This document shows positions 18,153 to 27,266 of a stretch of DNA of 64,000 nt, piece after piece. The notes beneath the pieces were generated by a model. That model searched no databases, was not told the DNA's origin, and saw nothing but the letters and a program-made list of their open reading frames with translations. A program made the translations under genes and the position numbers. Source of the stretch: Herbidospora sakaeratensis (GTDB lineage Bacteria > Actinomycetota > Actinomycetes > Streptosporangiales > Streptosporangiaceae); assembly GCF_001570525.1 (NCBI RefSeq), contig NZ_BBXC01000015.1, positions 165,486-229,485 of the forward strand. The letters run 5' to 3'. How positions within the stretch are numbered: position 1 is the first letter of the stretch; every line of letters starts with the position of its first letter.

Positions 18153-21100
18153 CCTCCTCGGTGGTCAGGGGGGCGCGGGGGTGGTGGCTGAGACAGAGGG
18201 GGGTGCGCACCTTCGCGAACCCCGCCCCTTCGGGCGCGACGTAGAACTGACCCGTGATCAGGGAGCTGATGTCGTTCGCGCTGCCCCCCTTGGCCCGGGC
18301 CATCTCCTTGGCCGCGTCGATCTGCACCTGAGCGTTGAGCAGCCCGAAGAACTGGGTCGCGGCGTTGCCCGGGATCTGGTTGTGCAGCCCCTTCGGCGCC
18401 TGCGTCGCGAAGACCAGCCCCAGCCCGTACTTCCTGGCCTGAGAGGCCAGGGCGAGCGTGCTCTTGGTGCAGACGGTCGTCGCGCCGGACGGGGCGAAGT
18501 TCTGCGCCTCGTCCATGACGAAGAGCCCGCCGAGCGGCCGGTCGCCCGCGGGGTTCTTCTTGATCCACGCGAACAGCCCCATCTGGAGCTGGTTGACGAA
18601 GCTCTGCCGCTCGGCGTTGCTCTGCAGTCCCACGAACGAGATGACCGACACCCGCGCCCGCTTCCCGGCGGCCGGGGTGAGCAGCACCCCGGGGTCGACC
18701 GGCTCCCCCTCCCCGCCGAACAGCGGATCGTTGACCTTCGCCGCGTGCAGCACCTGCGAAAGCCCATGGGCGATCTTCACCGAGTCGCCGATCTGGCTGA
18801 TGTCCTCGGGGAAGTCCTCAAGCAGGTGGATCAGCCCGTCGAGCCCGCCGCGCTGGTGTCGCCCGAAGTGGACGACGGCCGCCTTCAGCACCGCCCGGGC
18901 CATCTCGGCCTTGCCGGTGTTCCCTTCGAGCTTGGCCCGGGGCACCAGCGCGGCCACGGCGGCGTCGACGGCCTCGTTGAACTCGTCGACGTCGTCCCGC
19001 ACGCCGGCGAAGTCGGGCAACGGCTGGAACGCCAGCGGGCGGCCCTTCTCCCGGCGCGGCGTCCACACCACGACGTCGGTGTCGGCGATGTAGCGCGCGG
19101 CGCGGGCGGCGTCCCCCGGGCCCCAGGCGGAGGGCTCGTCAGGCCATGGGTCGCCCAGCCGGGCGAGGTCGTTGTTGGTGTCGAGCACGATCGAGGAGAC
19201 GCCGTTGAGTGCGCACTCCTCGACGATGCGCCTGATGAGGACCGTCTTGCCGGAGCCGGAGCCGGCGAAGATCGCGACATGCTTCCGCAGCGCTTCCAGC
19301 TCGACCGAGACCGGGAGCCCACGCTCGTAGGAGCGGCCGACGACCAAGGTGGGGGCCTTGGCGGGCAGGACCACGGCGTCGGGAACGTCGGCCACCGGAG
19401 CGTGGCCCGACTCACCGGCCTTCCGGGTGGGCAACGGCTGATCCTTGACGGGCGGATCGTCGAGGATGTCTCCCTCAGGCACTTTTGGGACCTGCACCTC
19501 CTCCGGAGCGGGCGCCTGCGGCTCGTCCGACCAGTCGTCCAGAATGTCCCTGAGCAGCTTGATCGCGCCGGCCGGCCGCTTGAGAACCAGCCACTTGTTG
19601 AGGCTCGGCGGATTCTGCGCCATCAGGTCGCGCAGAGCACTGAGGGTCTTCAGGTCGGCCTCGTCGACGGTGACGACCCGCCCGCCACGCGCGCGGAAGT
19701 CGGCCAGGGCCTGCTGGGTCTTGGGTCCGGCGGCCCACGGAACGTTCCTCAGGACGACGAGCCTGCGCTTGGGCGTCTCGGCTTCGAGGCCCGCCGCGAT
19801 GGCCGCCCTCCTGAGCCGGGTCAGCGCCGCGTTCGGATGCCTGGCGCTGATGCCGCGGATCGCCCAGTGGACCTCGTCCTCCCTGGCCTCGTCGAGGACC
19901 TGGCGGAGGCGTGCGTGCAGGGAGGTCTTCTGGCCGAAGGTCGGGTCGACCTTGTAGGTCGTCGTGTCGTCGCCCTTCTCGATCGCCCACGCCTGCAAAC
20001 CGGCGGCCAGCAGGCCGGGGAGGACGGCGTCCTCCTGCGTCGCGTCCAGCGCGCCGGTGACGTGGGCGGCGTCTTCGAGCAGGGCGAACTTCGTCTCGAT
20101 GCCGTGGACTTCACTGAGCGTGTTCTGGATCGCGGCGACCGGTTCGACCTGGTAGACCTCCACTCCGTTGAAGCGGAACAGTTCCCTGACCTCGCTGCGG
20201 GCGACACAGGCCGCAATATGATCGGTGAGGGCCCGGAGGATCTTTCGCGGCGTATATGCCTGTGCCTCGGAGAAGGCCTCCGGCCGGACCGGCCACGTGG
20301 GGTAGGGCGGCTCGAAGCCGATGCTCTTGAAGTGCTCTGCCAGCCGCTTGATCACCAGTTCCCGGCCCACTTCGGGAGAGGGCACCCGCTTGAGGACCGT
20401 GGTCTCCTCGAACCGGTCCTTGAAGCTGGACACCGCCAGCTTCTTGAGCAGGATCCAGGTGTCCGGCAGACAGGAAACGACCGACAGGGTCCTGCTGGTC
20501 ACCTCGCGCAGTGAGGTCAGCCCGTGGGCGATCTGCAGGGCGGTGGCCCGGGTCTTCGGGTCGACCTCGCCGCTCCCGAACAGCGTCATCGAGCTGATGA
20601 GCGGGTCGAGCTGGTCGAAGGCCATCACGCTGGGCCCGGTCATCGCGAGCAGCCGCGAGATGTCCCGGACCAGCTCCTGCGGAGTCCGGATGATCGGCCG
20701 GAATTCCCATTCACGCCGACCGCCGTCGAAGTCCTCCATGCCGTACATGTAACCGTCGCCCAGGCTGGCCAGGTTGTAATCGTTGGAGGCCAGCAGGACC
20801 AACGCGCGGGCCGTGTCCTGGGCTTCCATGAACACCCGAGGGTCCTGCTTGTACAGCCCCTGCATGAACTCCTTGAGATGCTCCTTCTCCAGCGGCTGGT
20901 TGCCGATGACCGCCTGCTGGGTCCGGCGGGGCAGTGACATCGGCTCGGTCAGGTTGCGGAGGAAGCGCTTGAGCTGGCTCTCCTCGTCGGCTCCGATCCT
21001 GCCGAGACCGTCCTGGATGGACACCAGGGCGCTCTCCCAGAAGTTGCGCGCGTCGAGCACGCTCATGAGGAAGAAGTAGCCGTCACGCCGGATGACCTGC

Positions 21101-21339
21101 TCGCGCAGCCAGCTCATCAGGTGCGTCTTGCCGCTGCCCGCCGTCCCTTCGAGGACGACGCCGATCGGACTGGAGGTGCCCCCGCTGCGCGCGGCCGCCT
21201 CCAACCCCGTGGTCAGTGCCTGCGACGCCTGGGGGTGCAACCCGTCGACGTGGAAGGGCACCGGACGCCAGACGTCCTCCCCTCCATTAACGGTCGAGAT
21301 GACGTTAAGGGAGCTGATCGCGTACCAGTCTGTGATCAT
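18130..21339 (-). CDS. Two-ATPase protein with C-terminal HerA/FtsK-like motor
   Basis: 1069 residues. Domain 1 (about 55-400) is AAA-like with Walker A GTAGSGKT (65-72) and an FDQLDP Walker B at 241-246. A middle region (about 520-600) resembles a degenerate nucleotide-binding fold. Domain 2 has Walker A GSGSGKT (693-699), Walker B VMDEAQN (941-947) and an ATQAPKGLHNQI arginine-finger-type loop, as in HerA/VirD4 motors. It is the last gene of a three-gene operon joined by TGATG overlaps. HerA-like motors partnered with nucleases occur in several phage-defence systems; this combination is not one I can name. No transmembrane segment, so cytosolic. Confidence 0.85.
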   Translation of the reverse strand: MITDWYAISSLNVISTVNGGEDVWRPVPFHVDGLHPQASQALTTGLEAAARSGGTSSPIGVVLEGTAGSGKTHLMSWLREQVIRRDGYFFLMSVLDARNFWESALVSIQDGLGRIGADEESQLKRFLRNLTEPMSLPRRTQQAVIGNQPLEKEHLKEFMQGLYKQDPRVFMEAQDTARALVLLASNDYNLASLGDGYMYGMEDFDGGRREWEFRPIIRTPQELVRDISRLLAMTGPSVMAFDQLDPLISSMTLFGSGEVDPKTRATALQIAHGLTSLREVTSRTLSVVSCLPDTWILLKKLAVSSFKDRFEETTVLKRVPSPEVGRELVIKRLAEHFKSIGFEPPYPTWPVRPEAFSEAQAYTPRKILRALTDHIAACVARSEVRELFRFNGVEVYQVEPVAAIQNTLSEVHGIETKFALLEDAAHVTGALDATQEDAVLPGLLAAGLQAWAIEKGDDTTTYKVDPTFGQKTSLHARLRQVLDEAREDEVHWAIRGISARHPNAALTRLRRAAIAAGLEAETPKRRLVVLRNVPWAAGPKTQQALADFRARGGRVVTVDEADLKTLSALRDLMAQNPPSLNKWLVLKRPAGAIKLLRDILDDWSDEPQAPAPEEVQVPKVPEGDILDDPPVKDQPLPTRKAGESGHAPVADVPDAVVLPAKAPTLVVGRSYERGLPVSVELEALRKHVAIFAGSGSGKTVLIRRIVEECALNGVSSIVLDTNNDLARLGDPWPDEPSAWGPGDAARAARYIADTDVVVWTPRREKGRPLAFQPLPDFAGVRDDVDEFNEAVDAAVAALVPRAKLEGNTGKAEMARAVLKAAVVHFGRHQRGGLDGLIHLLEDFPEDISQIGDSVKIAHGLSQVLHAAKVNDPLFGGEGEPVDPGVLLTPAAGKRARVSVISFVGLQSNAERQSFVNQLQMGLFAWIKKNPAGDRPLGGLFVMDEAQNFAPSGATTVCTKSTLALASQARKYGLGLVFATQAPKGLHNQIPGNAATQFFGLLNAQVQIDAAKEMARAKGGSANDISSLITGQFYVAPEGAGFAKVRTPLCLSHHPRAPLTTEEVIERACR

Positions 21340-21974
21340 CAGCGGGCCCCGATCCGCAGCTGATGGTTGGGCTCGTCGCCGATCACGACGGCGGCGGCGT
21401 GGTCCTCGGGCGACAGGTGACCGACGATCGCCGCGGCGAGAATGTGCACCTCGGGGGCGTTGAACAACATCCGGCGCAGGGCCTCGTCCTGTTCGGCCCG
21501 GTCAATGTCGTCGAGCAACGGTCGCAACCTCGTCAGCGAGACCCACTCCCCCACTCCCGGGGTGATCTTCGAATAGGCCTCGCGGATGCGGTCCTCGACC
21601 TCGTCGTCGGGAAGAGCGACGGGCGCGGCCACCGGTTCGGGCGCGACCTCCACGGCGGCCGGGGTCGCCGGCCAGACAAGGGAGCGCAGGTAGAGCAGCG
21701 CAAGAGTCTTGCCCGACCGCGAGGTCACCGCGACGCCCTTCCGCACCTCTTCCAGCGCCCTCTCTTCACCGGCGGGCGTGATCGAGTACCAGATGGTCCT
21801 GCGCTCCCGCTTCTCCGACTCGATCAGCTTGGCGTCCACCAACCCGGCCCGGTTCTTGGCGTCGAGGTCCAGGCCCCAGTTGTCGCGCAAATCCTTGTGG
21901 CCCACGTCGGTCCCCAGTTCCTTGAGGACAAGGAGGGCCGCAACCTGCCGGTAAGTGAGTCTTTCTTCGGACAT
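21339..21974 (-). CDS. Winged-helix protein of the nuclease-HerA operon
   Basis: 211 residues. The N-terminal half (LTYRQVAALLVLKELGTDVGHKDLRDNW ... RTIWYSITPAGEERALEEV) reads as a PadR/MarR-like winged helix with a TPAGEE helix. The C-terminal half is acidic and helical. Start and stop share one base with both neighbours (TGATG twice), so it is made in ratio with them. It may be an adaptor between motor and DNA or a regulator; I cannot tell which. Confidence 0.75.
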   Translation of the reverse strand: MSEERLTYRQVAALLVLKELGTDVGHKDLRDNWGLDLDAKNRAGLVDAKLIESEKRERRTIWYSITPAGEERALEEVRKGVAVTSRSGKTLALLYLRSLVWPATPAAVEVAPEPVAAPVALPDDEVEDRIREAYSKITPGVGEWVSLTRLRPLLDDIDRAEQDEALRRMLFNAPEVHILAAAIVGHLSPEDHAAAVVIGDEPNHQLRIGAR

Positions 21975-23062
21975 CAGACTGCTCCTTCGCTCAGCCCGAG
22001 GCGACGCCCCAGGAGGAAATCCCTGATCCGGCGGAGCACCGCCGGCAGATCGTCGAGCACCTGCTCGTTGGTGAAGCGCAACACGGTGAAACCGTCACGT
22101 TCCAAATGCCGGTCCCGAAGTCGGTCCATCTCGGCCTTGGCCGCCGTCAGGTGCTCGGGTCCGTCGAGTTCCACGACGCACTTCTCGTGCGCCCACATCA
22201 GGTCGGTCCGGATCGACACGAACAGCGGGTCGTTCGACGGGTAGGTCTGGTTCCACTCGCGCCCGTGCGCCCAGGGGCAGTCGAGCAGCGCCTGCTCCAC
22301 GGCCTGCTCGACCTCGCTGTAGCGGGCGGGCTCGCCGCGGAGCGGCGGCACCCGCAGCACCTCGGCGCGCGTCACGGGCGCCGGCAGCTGCGCGGCCAGC
22401 CGGGCCACCGGCTCCGGCACCTTCAGATGCACGGTTTCAACCCGTCTCACCTCGGGACCGACCAGCCAGACGCCCATCCCGCTCTGGTGGGCCAGCCATT
22501 CGCAGCCGGCCACGAACACCGTCTCGCCGTGGGAACTCAGTTTCTCCGGCACGTGGACGACGAGCGCCGCCTCATCACGCCGGAAAGCGGCCGCGACGAC
22601 CCGGGCCAGTCCGGCCGCCCGGACCTCGGCGGGAAACGCCCTGCACCGGGCCGGCAAGCGCCCGGGGGTGAACTCGCCCCGGTGCTGAATGGCATGGGCG
22701 GCGAGTTCCGCCAGGAACGGTCCGAAATGACGGCCGCCGACGGCCATGCGCATCGCGAGAACACGCGCCGCCGCCATTCCGCCGCCGCCCGGGCCGTCGA
22801 GCTTGTCGCCTTCGGGCAGCCAGGCCGGAAAGAGCCCGACGGCCAGCGTCTCCAGTTCCCGGAGGATGGATCCGACCAGCTCAGGGACCGAGTCGCACTC
22901 CGTCGCCGCGTACGAGATGACGGCCGGACCGGCCTCCGGTAAAGGGTCCAGCAACAATTCCATGACATTGGCGTCAATGCTGGAATCCACTCCGGCAATG
23001 CGGAGCACCCTCCCCACCGGGAGATCGCCCCACGTGAATGGCATGCCGGTTCCCTCGGACAC
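21974..23062 (-). CDS. DUF559-like PD-(D/E)XK nuclease with N-terminal extension
   Basis: 362 residues from GTG 23062 (ATG 23044 possible). The last 115 residues match the very-short-patch-repair-like DUF559 fold: Glu near 250-256, Asp287 in SIRTDLMW, the core VVELDGPEH (296-304) and the RDRHLERDGFTVLRF helix-strand. The first 240 residues form an unrecognised domain without a P-loop. It is first gene of the operon. Likely the DNA-cleaving arm driven by the HerA-like motor. Confidence 0.8.
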   Translation of the reverse strand: MSEGTGMPFTWGDLPVGRVLRIAGVDSSIDANVMELLLDPLPEAGPAVISYAATECDSVPELVGSILRELETLAVGLFPAWLPEGDKLDGPGGGGMAAARVLAMRMAVGGRHFGPFLAELAAHAIQHRGEFTPGRLPARCRAFPAEVRAAGLARVVAAAFRRDEAALVVHVPEKLSSHGETVFVAGCEWLAHQSGMGVWLVGPEVRRVETVHLKVPEPVARLAAQLPAPVTRAEVLRVPPLRGEPARYSEVEQAVEQALLDCPWAHGREWNQTYPSNDPLFVSIRTDLMWAHEKCVVELDGPEHLTAAKAEMDRLRDRHLERDGFTVLRFTNEQVLDDLPAVLRRIRDFLLGRRLGLSEGAV

Positions 23063-23323
23063 TCATCTGAAAACGTGACGCCGCAGAGGGTATAGGGCAC
23101 ACCGCATGATGCGCAGGAATTCTAGAGATATCTCCGTTTCCGGAGTTACAAAACCGTCGAAACAGTCATCCTGACAATCCATCAAATCCCGCTATATCCG
23201 AGAATATCCGGGTCGCATCGCACGGAAAAGCAACCCCGCCATCAGATCCGATCTATGTCCGGTTTCGAGGCACTCGAACGGCCACTTTGTCACGTTCCCG
23301 CGCCTATACATCCAACCTATCTG
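23063..23323. other. Divergent intergenic region
   Basis: This stretch separates the nuclease operon from the SGNH hydrolase. It is less GC-rich than its flanks. I see no gene or clear repeat; it must hold the leftward operon promoter, which I could not place. Confidence 0.4.
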
Positions 23324-23352
23324 TTGACGACAAAGACCTGTCAGCTTAATCT
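23324..23352 (+). promoter_or_regulatory. Sigma-70-type promoter for the SGNH hydrolase
   Basis: TTGACG (23324-23329), 17-base spacer, TAATCT (23347-23352), about 44 bases before the start codon. Confidence 0.5.
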
Positions 23353-23395
23353 CGGCCTGATCACGAGCGTGGTCTCGTACAGGCAGAAGGACACA

Positions 23396-24958
23396 ATGCA
23401 ACGGTTAATCCGGGCGCTCACGGCAGCCCTCGTCGCGGTCCTGGTCGCGACCAACCTTCCCGCCCCCGCCTCCGCCGCCCCCTGGCTCGGCACGTGGGCG
23501 GCCTCTCCGCAGAGCGGGTCGAACCGCGAGTTCAGCAACCAGACGCTGCGTCAGATCATCCGCACCAGCATCGGCGGCGGCGCGGTGCGGGTGCAGCTCT
23601 CCAACGCCTTCGGCACGCGGGCCATCACGGTCGCCAACGTGCACGTCGCACGACGGACGAGCGGGTCGTCGGTCGACGCGTCGTCCGACCGGCTGATGAC
23701 GTTCGGCGGGCAGCAGTCGGTGACGATCCCCGTCGGGGGGCTGGCCATCAGCGACGCGGCGAGTGTGCCGGTCGCGGCCTCCTCCGACCTGGCGGTGAGT
23801 TTCCACCTGCCGACGGCCACGGGGCCGGCGACCTATCACCAGACCGCGCTGCAGACCAGCTACATCGCCGCCGGCAACGTGGCGGGCAACGCGACCATCA
23901 CGCCGACCGGTGAGACCGGTGACAACTTCATCCTGTCCGGCGTCGACGTCGACAGCGCCAACGGCGCCGGCACGGTCGTGGCGCTCGGCGCGTCCATCGT
24001 CGACGGGGTCGCCTCCAGCCACAACGCCAACCGGCGGTGGCCGAACCTGCTGTCGAACCGGCTCAACGCCTCCGGGCGCGTCGTCGGGGTGGTCAACCAG
24101 GGCATCAGCGGCAACCAGCTGCTGCGCGACGGCGCGGGGCAGAGCGCCATCAACCGGTTCGAGCGCGACGTGCTCAACCAGACCGGGGTGAAGTGGGTCG
24201 TCTTCGCCGACAACCCCATCAACGACGTCGGGTCGAACCGGCCCGTGCCGACGGCGCAGCAGCTCATCACCGGGGCGCAGAACCTCATCAGCCGGGCGCA
24301 CGCCCGGGGCATCCAGTTCATCTGCGCCACGCTCACCCCGTTCCAGGGGGCGAACTACTGGACGCAGGAAGGCGAGAACAGCCGCGCCGCCTACAACGCG
24401 TGGGTGCGCGGCGCGGGCAGCGGCTGCGACCGGGTCGTCGACTTCGACGCCGCCACCCGTGACCCCGCCAACCCGACCCGGTTCCTGCCGGCCTACGACC
24501 CGGGCGACCACCTCCACCCCAACGACGCCGGGTTCCAGGCCATGGCCAACGCGTTCGACCTGGCCTGGTTCGGGGCGGCCGGCGGCACGCCCGGCATCCA
24601 GCTGCGGTCGCGCGCCAACAACCAGCTCGTCAACGCCGGGCCGACGCTCGTCGCCAACGGCGCCGCGACCACGTTCGACCGCGTCGACCTGGGCAACGGC
24701 ACCATCGCACTGCGCTCGCGTGCCAACGGCATGTACGTCGCCGCCGAAGCCGCCGGGGCCCAGCCGCTCATCGCCAACCGGACCGCCGTCGGGCCGTGGG
24801 AGACCTTCCAGGTCGTCAACAACGCCAACGGCACGATCAGCCTGCGCGCCCAGGCCAACGGCAACCTGGTCTGCGCCGACGGCGGGGGCGCGCAACCGCT
24901 CATCGCCAACCGGACCGCGATCGGGCCCTGGGAGCAGTTCGACGTGGTGAACGTCTGA
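23396..24958 (+). CDS. Secreted SGNH/GDSL hydrolase with C-terminal beta-trefoil-like repeats
   Basis: 520 residues. Signal peptide to about residue 28 (APASAA). Catalytic domain: block I reads VALGASIVDG, with Ser200 kept but the Asp of GDS replaced by Ala199; block III keeps NDVG (276-279); block V has DHLHP. The last 120 residues hold two near-identical repeats of about 41 residues (NGTIxLRxxANG ... QPLIANRTAxGPWExF), a fascin/ricin-like carbohydrate-binding trefoil. ATG 23396 follows AGAAGGA. Probably a secreted esterase acting on polysaccharide. Confidence 0.88.
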   Translation: MQRLIRALTAALVAVLVATNLPAPASAAPWLGTWAASPQSGSNREFSNQTLRQIIRTSIGGGAVRVQLSNAFGTRAITVANVHVARRTSGSSVDASSDRLMTFGGQQSVTIPVGGLAISDAASVPVAASSDLAVSFHLPTATGPATYHQTALQTSYIAAGNVAGNATITPTGETGDNFILSGVDVDSANGAGTVVALGASIVDGVASSHNANRRWPNLLSNRLNASGRVVGVVNQGISGNQLLRDGAGQSAINRFERDVLNQTGVKWVVFADNPINDVGSNRPVPTAQQLITGAQNLISRAHARGIQFICATLTPFQGANYWTQEGENSRAAYNAWVRGAGSGCDRVVDFDAATRDPANPTRFLPAYDPGDHLHPNDAGFQAMANAFDLAWFGAAGGTPGIQLRSRANNQLVNAGPTLVANGAATTFDRVDLGNGTIALRSRANGMYVAAEAAGAQPLIANRTAVGPWETFQVVNNANGTISLRAQANGNLVCADGGGAQPLIANRTAIGPWEQFDVVNV

Positions 24959-24980
24959 CCCGAGTGGGCACAATCCGGCC

Positions 24981-25484
24981 ATGCGGATCACTGTGGTCAA
25001 GGGTGACATCACCGATCAGCGGGCCGACGCGATCGTCAACGCCGCCAACTCCTCGTTGCTGGGAGGGGGCGGCGTCGACGGCGCGATCCACCGCAAGGGC
25101 GGCAGCGAGATCCTGGAGGCGTGCCGCCGGCTGCGGGCCTCCGCCTACGGCAAGGGGCTGCCCCCGGGCCAGGCGGTGGCCACCACGGCGGGGCGTCTGC
25201 CGGCGAAGTGGGTCATCCACACCGTCGGGCCGGTGCACAGCCGGACCGACGACCGGTCGAAGACGCTGGCGTCGTGTTACCGGGAGTCGCTGCGGGTGGC
25301 CGACGAGCTGGGGGCCTCGACGGTCGCCTTCCCGGCGGTGTCGGCGGGCATCTACGGCTGGCCGATGGACGACGCGGCGCGCATCGCCGTCGAGACCGTC
25401 AGGGCCACGCCCACCAAGGTGGAGGAGGTGCGGTTCGTGCTCTTCACCGACGAGGCGTTCGAGCACTTCCAGGCTCAGATGTGA
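24981..25484 (+). CDS. Macrodomain O-acetyl-ADP-ribose deacetylase
   Basis: 167 residues. KGDITDQRADAIVNAANSSLLGGGGVDGAIH is the ADP-ribose binding signature, with the catalytic Asn/Asp region intact; PAVSAGIYGWP is the second loop. The length equals that of YmdB-type single-domain enzymes. ATG 24981. The 3' end overlaps the convergent thioredoxin gene by 10 bases. Confidence 0.93.
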   Translation: MRITVVKGDITDQRADAIVNAANSSLLGGGGVDGAIHRKGGSEILEACRRLRASAYGKGLPPGQAVATTAGRLPAKWVIHTVGPVHSRTDDRSKTLASCYRESLRVADELGASTVAFPAVSAGIYGWPMDDAARIAVETVRATPTKVEEVRFVLFTDEAFEHFQAQM

Positions 25485-25789
25485 GGGGCGATCCCGTCGA
25501 GGATGGCCCGCTTGGGGCGGGCCCCCTTGATCTGGTGGACGACCTCGCCGTCGCGGTAGAGGTTCAGGGTGGGCAGGCCGATGACGTCGTAGCGCAACGC
25601 GATCGACGGGTGCTCGTCGGCGTTGATCGTGGCGACGACGACCTTGTCGCCGTACTCGCGCTCGATCTCCGCCAGGATGGGCGAGATCATCTTGCAGGGC
25701 GGGCACCACTCGGCCCAGAAGTCGAGCAGCACCGGGCGGTCGCTGCCCAGCACGTCGCGCTCGAACGTCTCGGCGGTGACCTCGATCAT
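25475..25789 (-). CDS. Thioredoxin
   Basis: 104 residues with FWAEWCPPCKM: cysteines 29 and 32 as WCPPC rather than the usual WCGPC. The cis-proline loop GLPTLNLYRDGE is intact. The ATG overlaps the MerR stop (ATGA), so the reductase is co-expressed with a redox- or thiol-type MerR regulator. Pro in place of Gly raises the redox potential in model thioredoxins. Confidence 0.92.
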   Translation of the reverse strand: MIEVTAETFERDVLGSDRPVLLDFWAEWCPPCKMISPILAEIEREYGDKVVVATINADEHPSIALRYDVIGLPTLNLYRDGEVVHQIKGARPKRAILDGIAPHI

Positions 25790-26124
25790 GTGTTCCTCCG
25801 TAGCATCTCGTCGCGGCGCGCCATCAGGTCGCGGATCTCGGTGTCGATCTCGATGAGCTTGCGGCGGACGACGTCGACCGACTCGGGGCACACGCCGCCC
25901 GACTCGTTGCCGGCCCGCAGGCAGGCGACGAACGGGCGTGCGTCCTCCAGCGTGAAGCCGACGGCCATCAGGGCCCGGATCTCCTGGACGAGCCGCACGT
26001 CGGCCTCGTCGTAGTCGCGGTATCCGTTGGCCCCCCGGCGGGCGGCCAGCAGGCCCTTCTCCTCGTAATGGCGCAGCGCGCGGGTGCTCACACCCGAGCG
26101 CCGTGCCAGCTCACCGATCCGCAT
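25786..26124 (-). CDS. MerR-family regulator coupled to thioredoxin
   Basis: 112 residues. The opening MRIGELARRSGVSTRALRHYEEKGLL is MerR, with a C-terminal dimerisation helix and one cysteine (VCPES) plus another at FVACLR. ATG 26124 sits at the predicted transcript start of a MerR-type promoter, so the mRNA may be leaderless. It likely senses thiol stress and controls its own operon with thioredoxin. Confidence 0.9.
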   Translation of the reverse strand: MRIGELARRSGVSTRALRHYEEKGLLAARRGANGYRDYDEADVRLVQEIRALMAVGFTLEDARPFVACLRAGNESGGVCPESVDVVRRKLIEIDTEIRDLMARRDEMLRRNT

Positions 26125-26131
26125 GTCCGCA

Positions 26132-26162
26132 GGTTAAACCTTCACACCGGCGTAAAGGTCAA
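26132..26162 (-). promoter_or_regulatory. MerR-type promoter/operator, second copy
   Basis: Minus strand: TTGACC (26162-26157), dyad TTTACGCCGGTGTGAA (26156-26141), then TTAACC as -10 (26137-26132), a 19-base spacer. The dyad differs from the one at 269-284 at only a few positions. The -35 covers the stop codon of the methyltransferase gene. Confidence 0.6.
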
Positions 26163-26938
26163 GCCCGGCAGAGCAGTTCGCCGTGGACGATGGTCAGGAA
26201 CCCGTCGGGGTCGGCGGCCCAGGTGAGCCACCCGTCGGCGATGCGCCGCAGGTCGTCCGGCGTGGCCAGCCCGGCGTCGAGGGCCTGGCGGCCCAGCGAC
26301 GACTTCACGACCCGATCGGCCCACATGCCACCCCAGAACGCGCGGTCGCCGGGGGTGGCGAAGGTCCAGGTGGAGGTGGACACCTCGATGTCGGTGAACC
26401 CGGCCGCGCGGGCCCACGAGAGCATGCGCCGGCCGGCGTCGGGCTCGCCGTCGTTGCGCCGGGCCACGGCGTAGTAGAGCGCCAGCCACTCGTCGAGCTC
26501 CGGCAGCGCCGGATACCAGGTGAACGCGCCGTAGTCGCTGTCGCGGGCGGCGACCAGCCGGGCCACCCTGCCCATCTCGCGCAGCGCCCGCACCGGGTCG
26601 GCGAGGTGCTGGAGGACCTGGTGGGCGTGCGCGACGTCGAAGGACTCGTCCCCGTACGGCAGCGCGTGCGCGTCGGCCACCTCGAAGACGATGTTCGGCG
26701 TGCCCCGCCGCTCCGCCTCGGCGCGGGCCAGGCCGAGCTCGTCGGGGCCGATCTCGGTGGCGGTGACGCGGGCGACCCGGGCGGCCAGGTCGGCGGTGAT
26801 GGTGCCGGGGCCGCAGCCCACGTCGAGCAGGGTGGTGCCGGGGGTCAGGTGCGGCAGCAGGTGGGCCGCGGAGTTCTCGGCGGTGCGCCAGCGGTGGGAC
26901 CGCAGCACGCTCTCGTGGTGCCCATGCGTGTAGTGCAT
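26159..26938 (-). CDS. SAM-dependent methyltransferase (UbiE/BioC-like)
   Basis: 259 residues. Motif I LLDVGCGPGTITADLA, acidic E of TATEIGPDELG, motif AHAHQVLQHLADPVRALREMGRVAR. ATG 26938 (MHYTHGHHESVLRSHRWRTAENSA) is the normal opening of this branch. The acceptor is unknown; small-molecule methylation is typical. Confidence 0.9.
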   Translation of the reverse strand: MHYTHGHHESVLRSHRWRTAENSAAHLLPHLTPGTTLLDVGCGPGTITADLAARVARVTATEIGPDELGLARAEAERRGTPNIVFEVADAHALPYGDESFDVAHAHQVLQHLADPVRALREMGRVARLVAARDSDYGAFTWYPALPELDEWLALYYAVARRNDGEPDAGRRMLSWARAAGFTDIEVSTSTWTFATPGDRAFWGGMWADRVVKSSLGRQALDAGLATPDDLRRIADGWLTWAADPDGFLTIVHGELLCRA

Positions 26939-26958
26939 GGGCACGAGAGTACGCCTCG

Positions 26959-26973
26959 TCTCGCGATACGAGA
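26959..26973 (-). promoter_or_regulatory. Putative operator upstream of the methyltransferase
   Basis: TCTCG (26959-26963) and CGAGA (26969-26973) are a perfect inverted repeat with 5-base centre, 21 bases before the start codon, in an otherwise short promoter region. Confidence 0.35.
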
Positions 26974-27026
26974 GGATCCGTATCACATAATGAGACCCGT
27001 CTAAGAAGGATGCCCTGACGCGAGCC

Positions 27027-27045
27027 ACGGCCGGCCTTCGGCCGT
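27027..27045 (-). terminator. Hairpin terminator after the DUF4236 gene
   Basis: ACGGCCG (27027-27033) and CGGCCGT (27039-27045) give a 7-bp stem with 5-base loop, 11 bases past the stop codon of the leftward gene. Confidence 0.55.
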
Positions 27046-27055
27046 CCGCGTCTCG

Positions 27056-27232
27056 CTAGAACGTCTTGCCGATGTGGAACCCGCCGGGCAGCCGCACGGT
27101 CACGTGGCGACGCCCGTCAGGGGTGCGGTAGACGTGGAATCGACGGCCCCCGTAGCTGCGGGAGACGCCGTGACGTGAGAGGTGAAAGCGCATCGGTCCG
27201 ACTTTTACCGACTTCCGGTAGTCCCATCCCAT
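27056..27232 (-). CDS. Small DUF4236-type protein
   Basis: 58 residues: MGWDYRKSVKVGPMRFHLSR opens like DUF4236 (MGWRFRKSIKLGPG...LSxSGVG), followed by RHGVSRSYGG and a basic beta-rich tail. Single-domain, soluble, conserved, function unknown. ATG 27232 is internal to a longer open frame that shadows the neighbouring gene. Confidence 0.7.
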   Translation of the reverse strand: MGWDYRKSVKVGPMRFHLSRHGVSRSYGGRRFHVYRTPDGRRHVTVRLPGGFHIGKTF

Positions 27233-27266
27233 GCCCGGAGAACGAGCGGAATCGGGCGGAAAGTTC

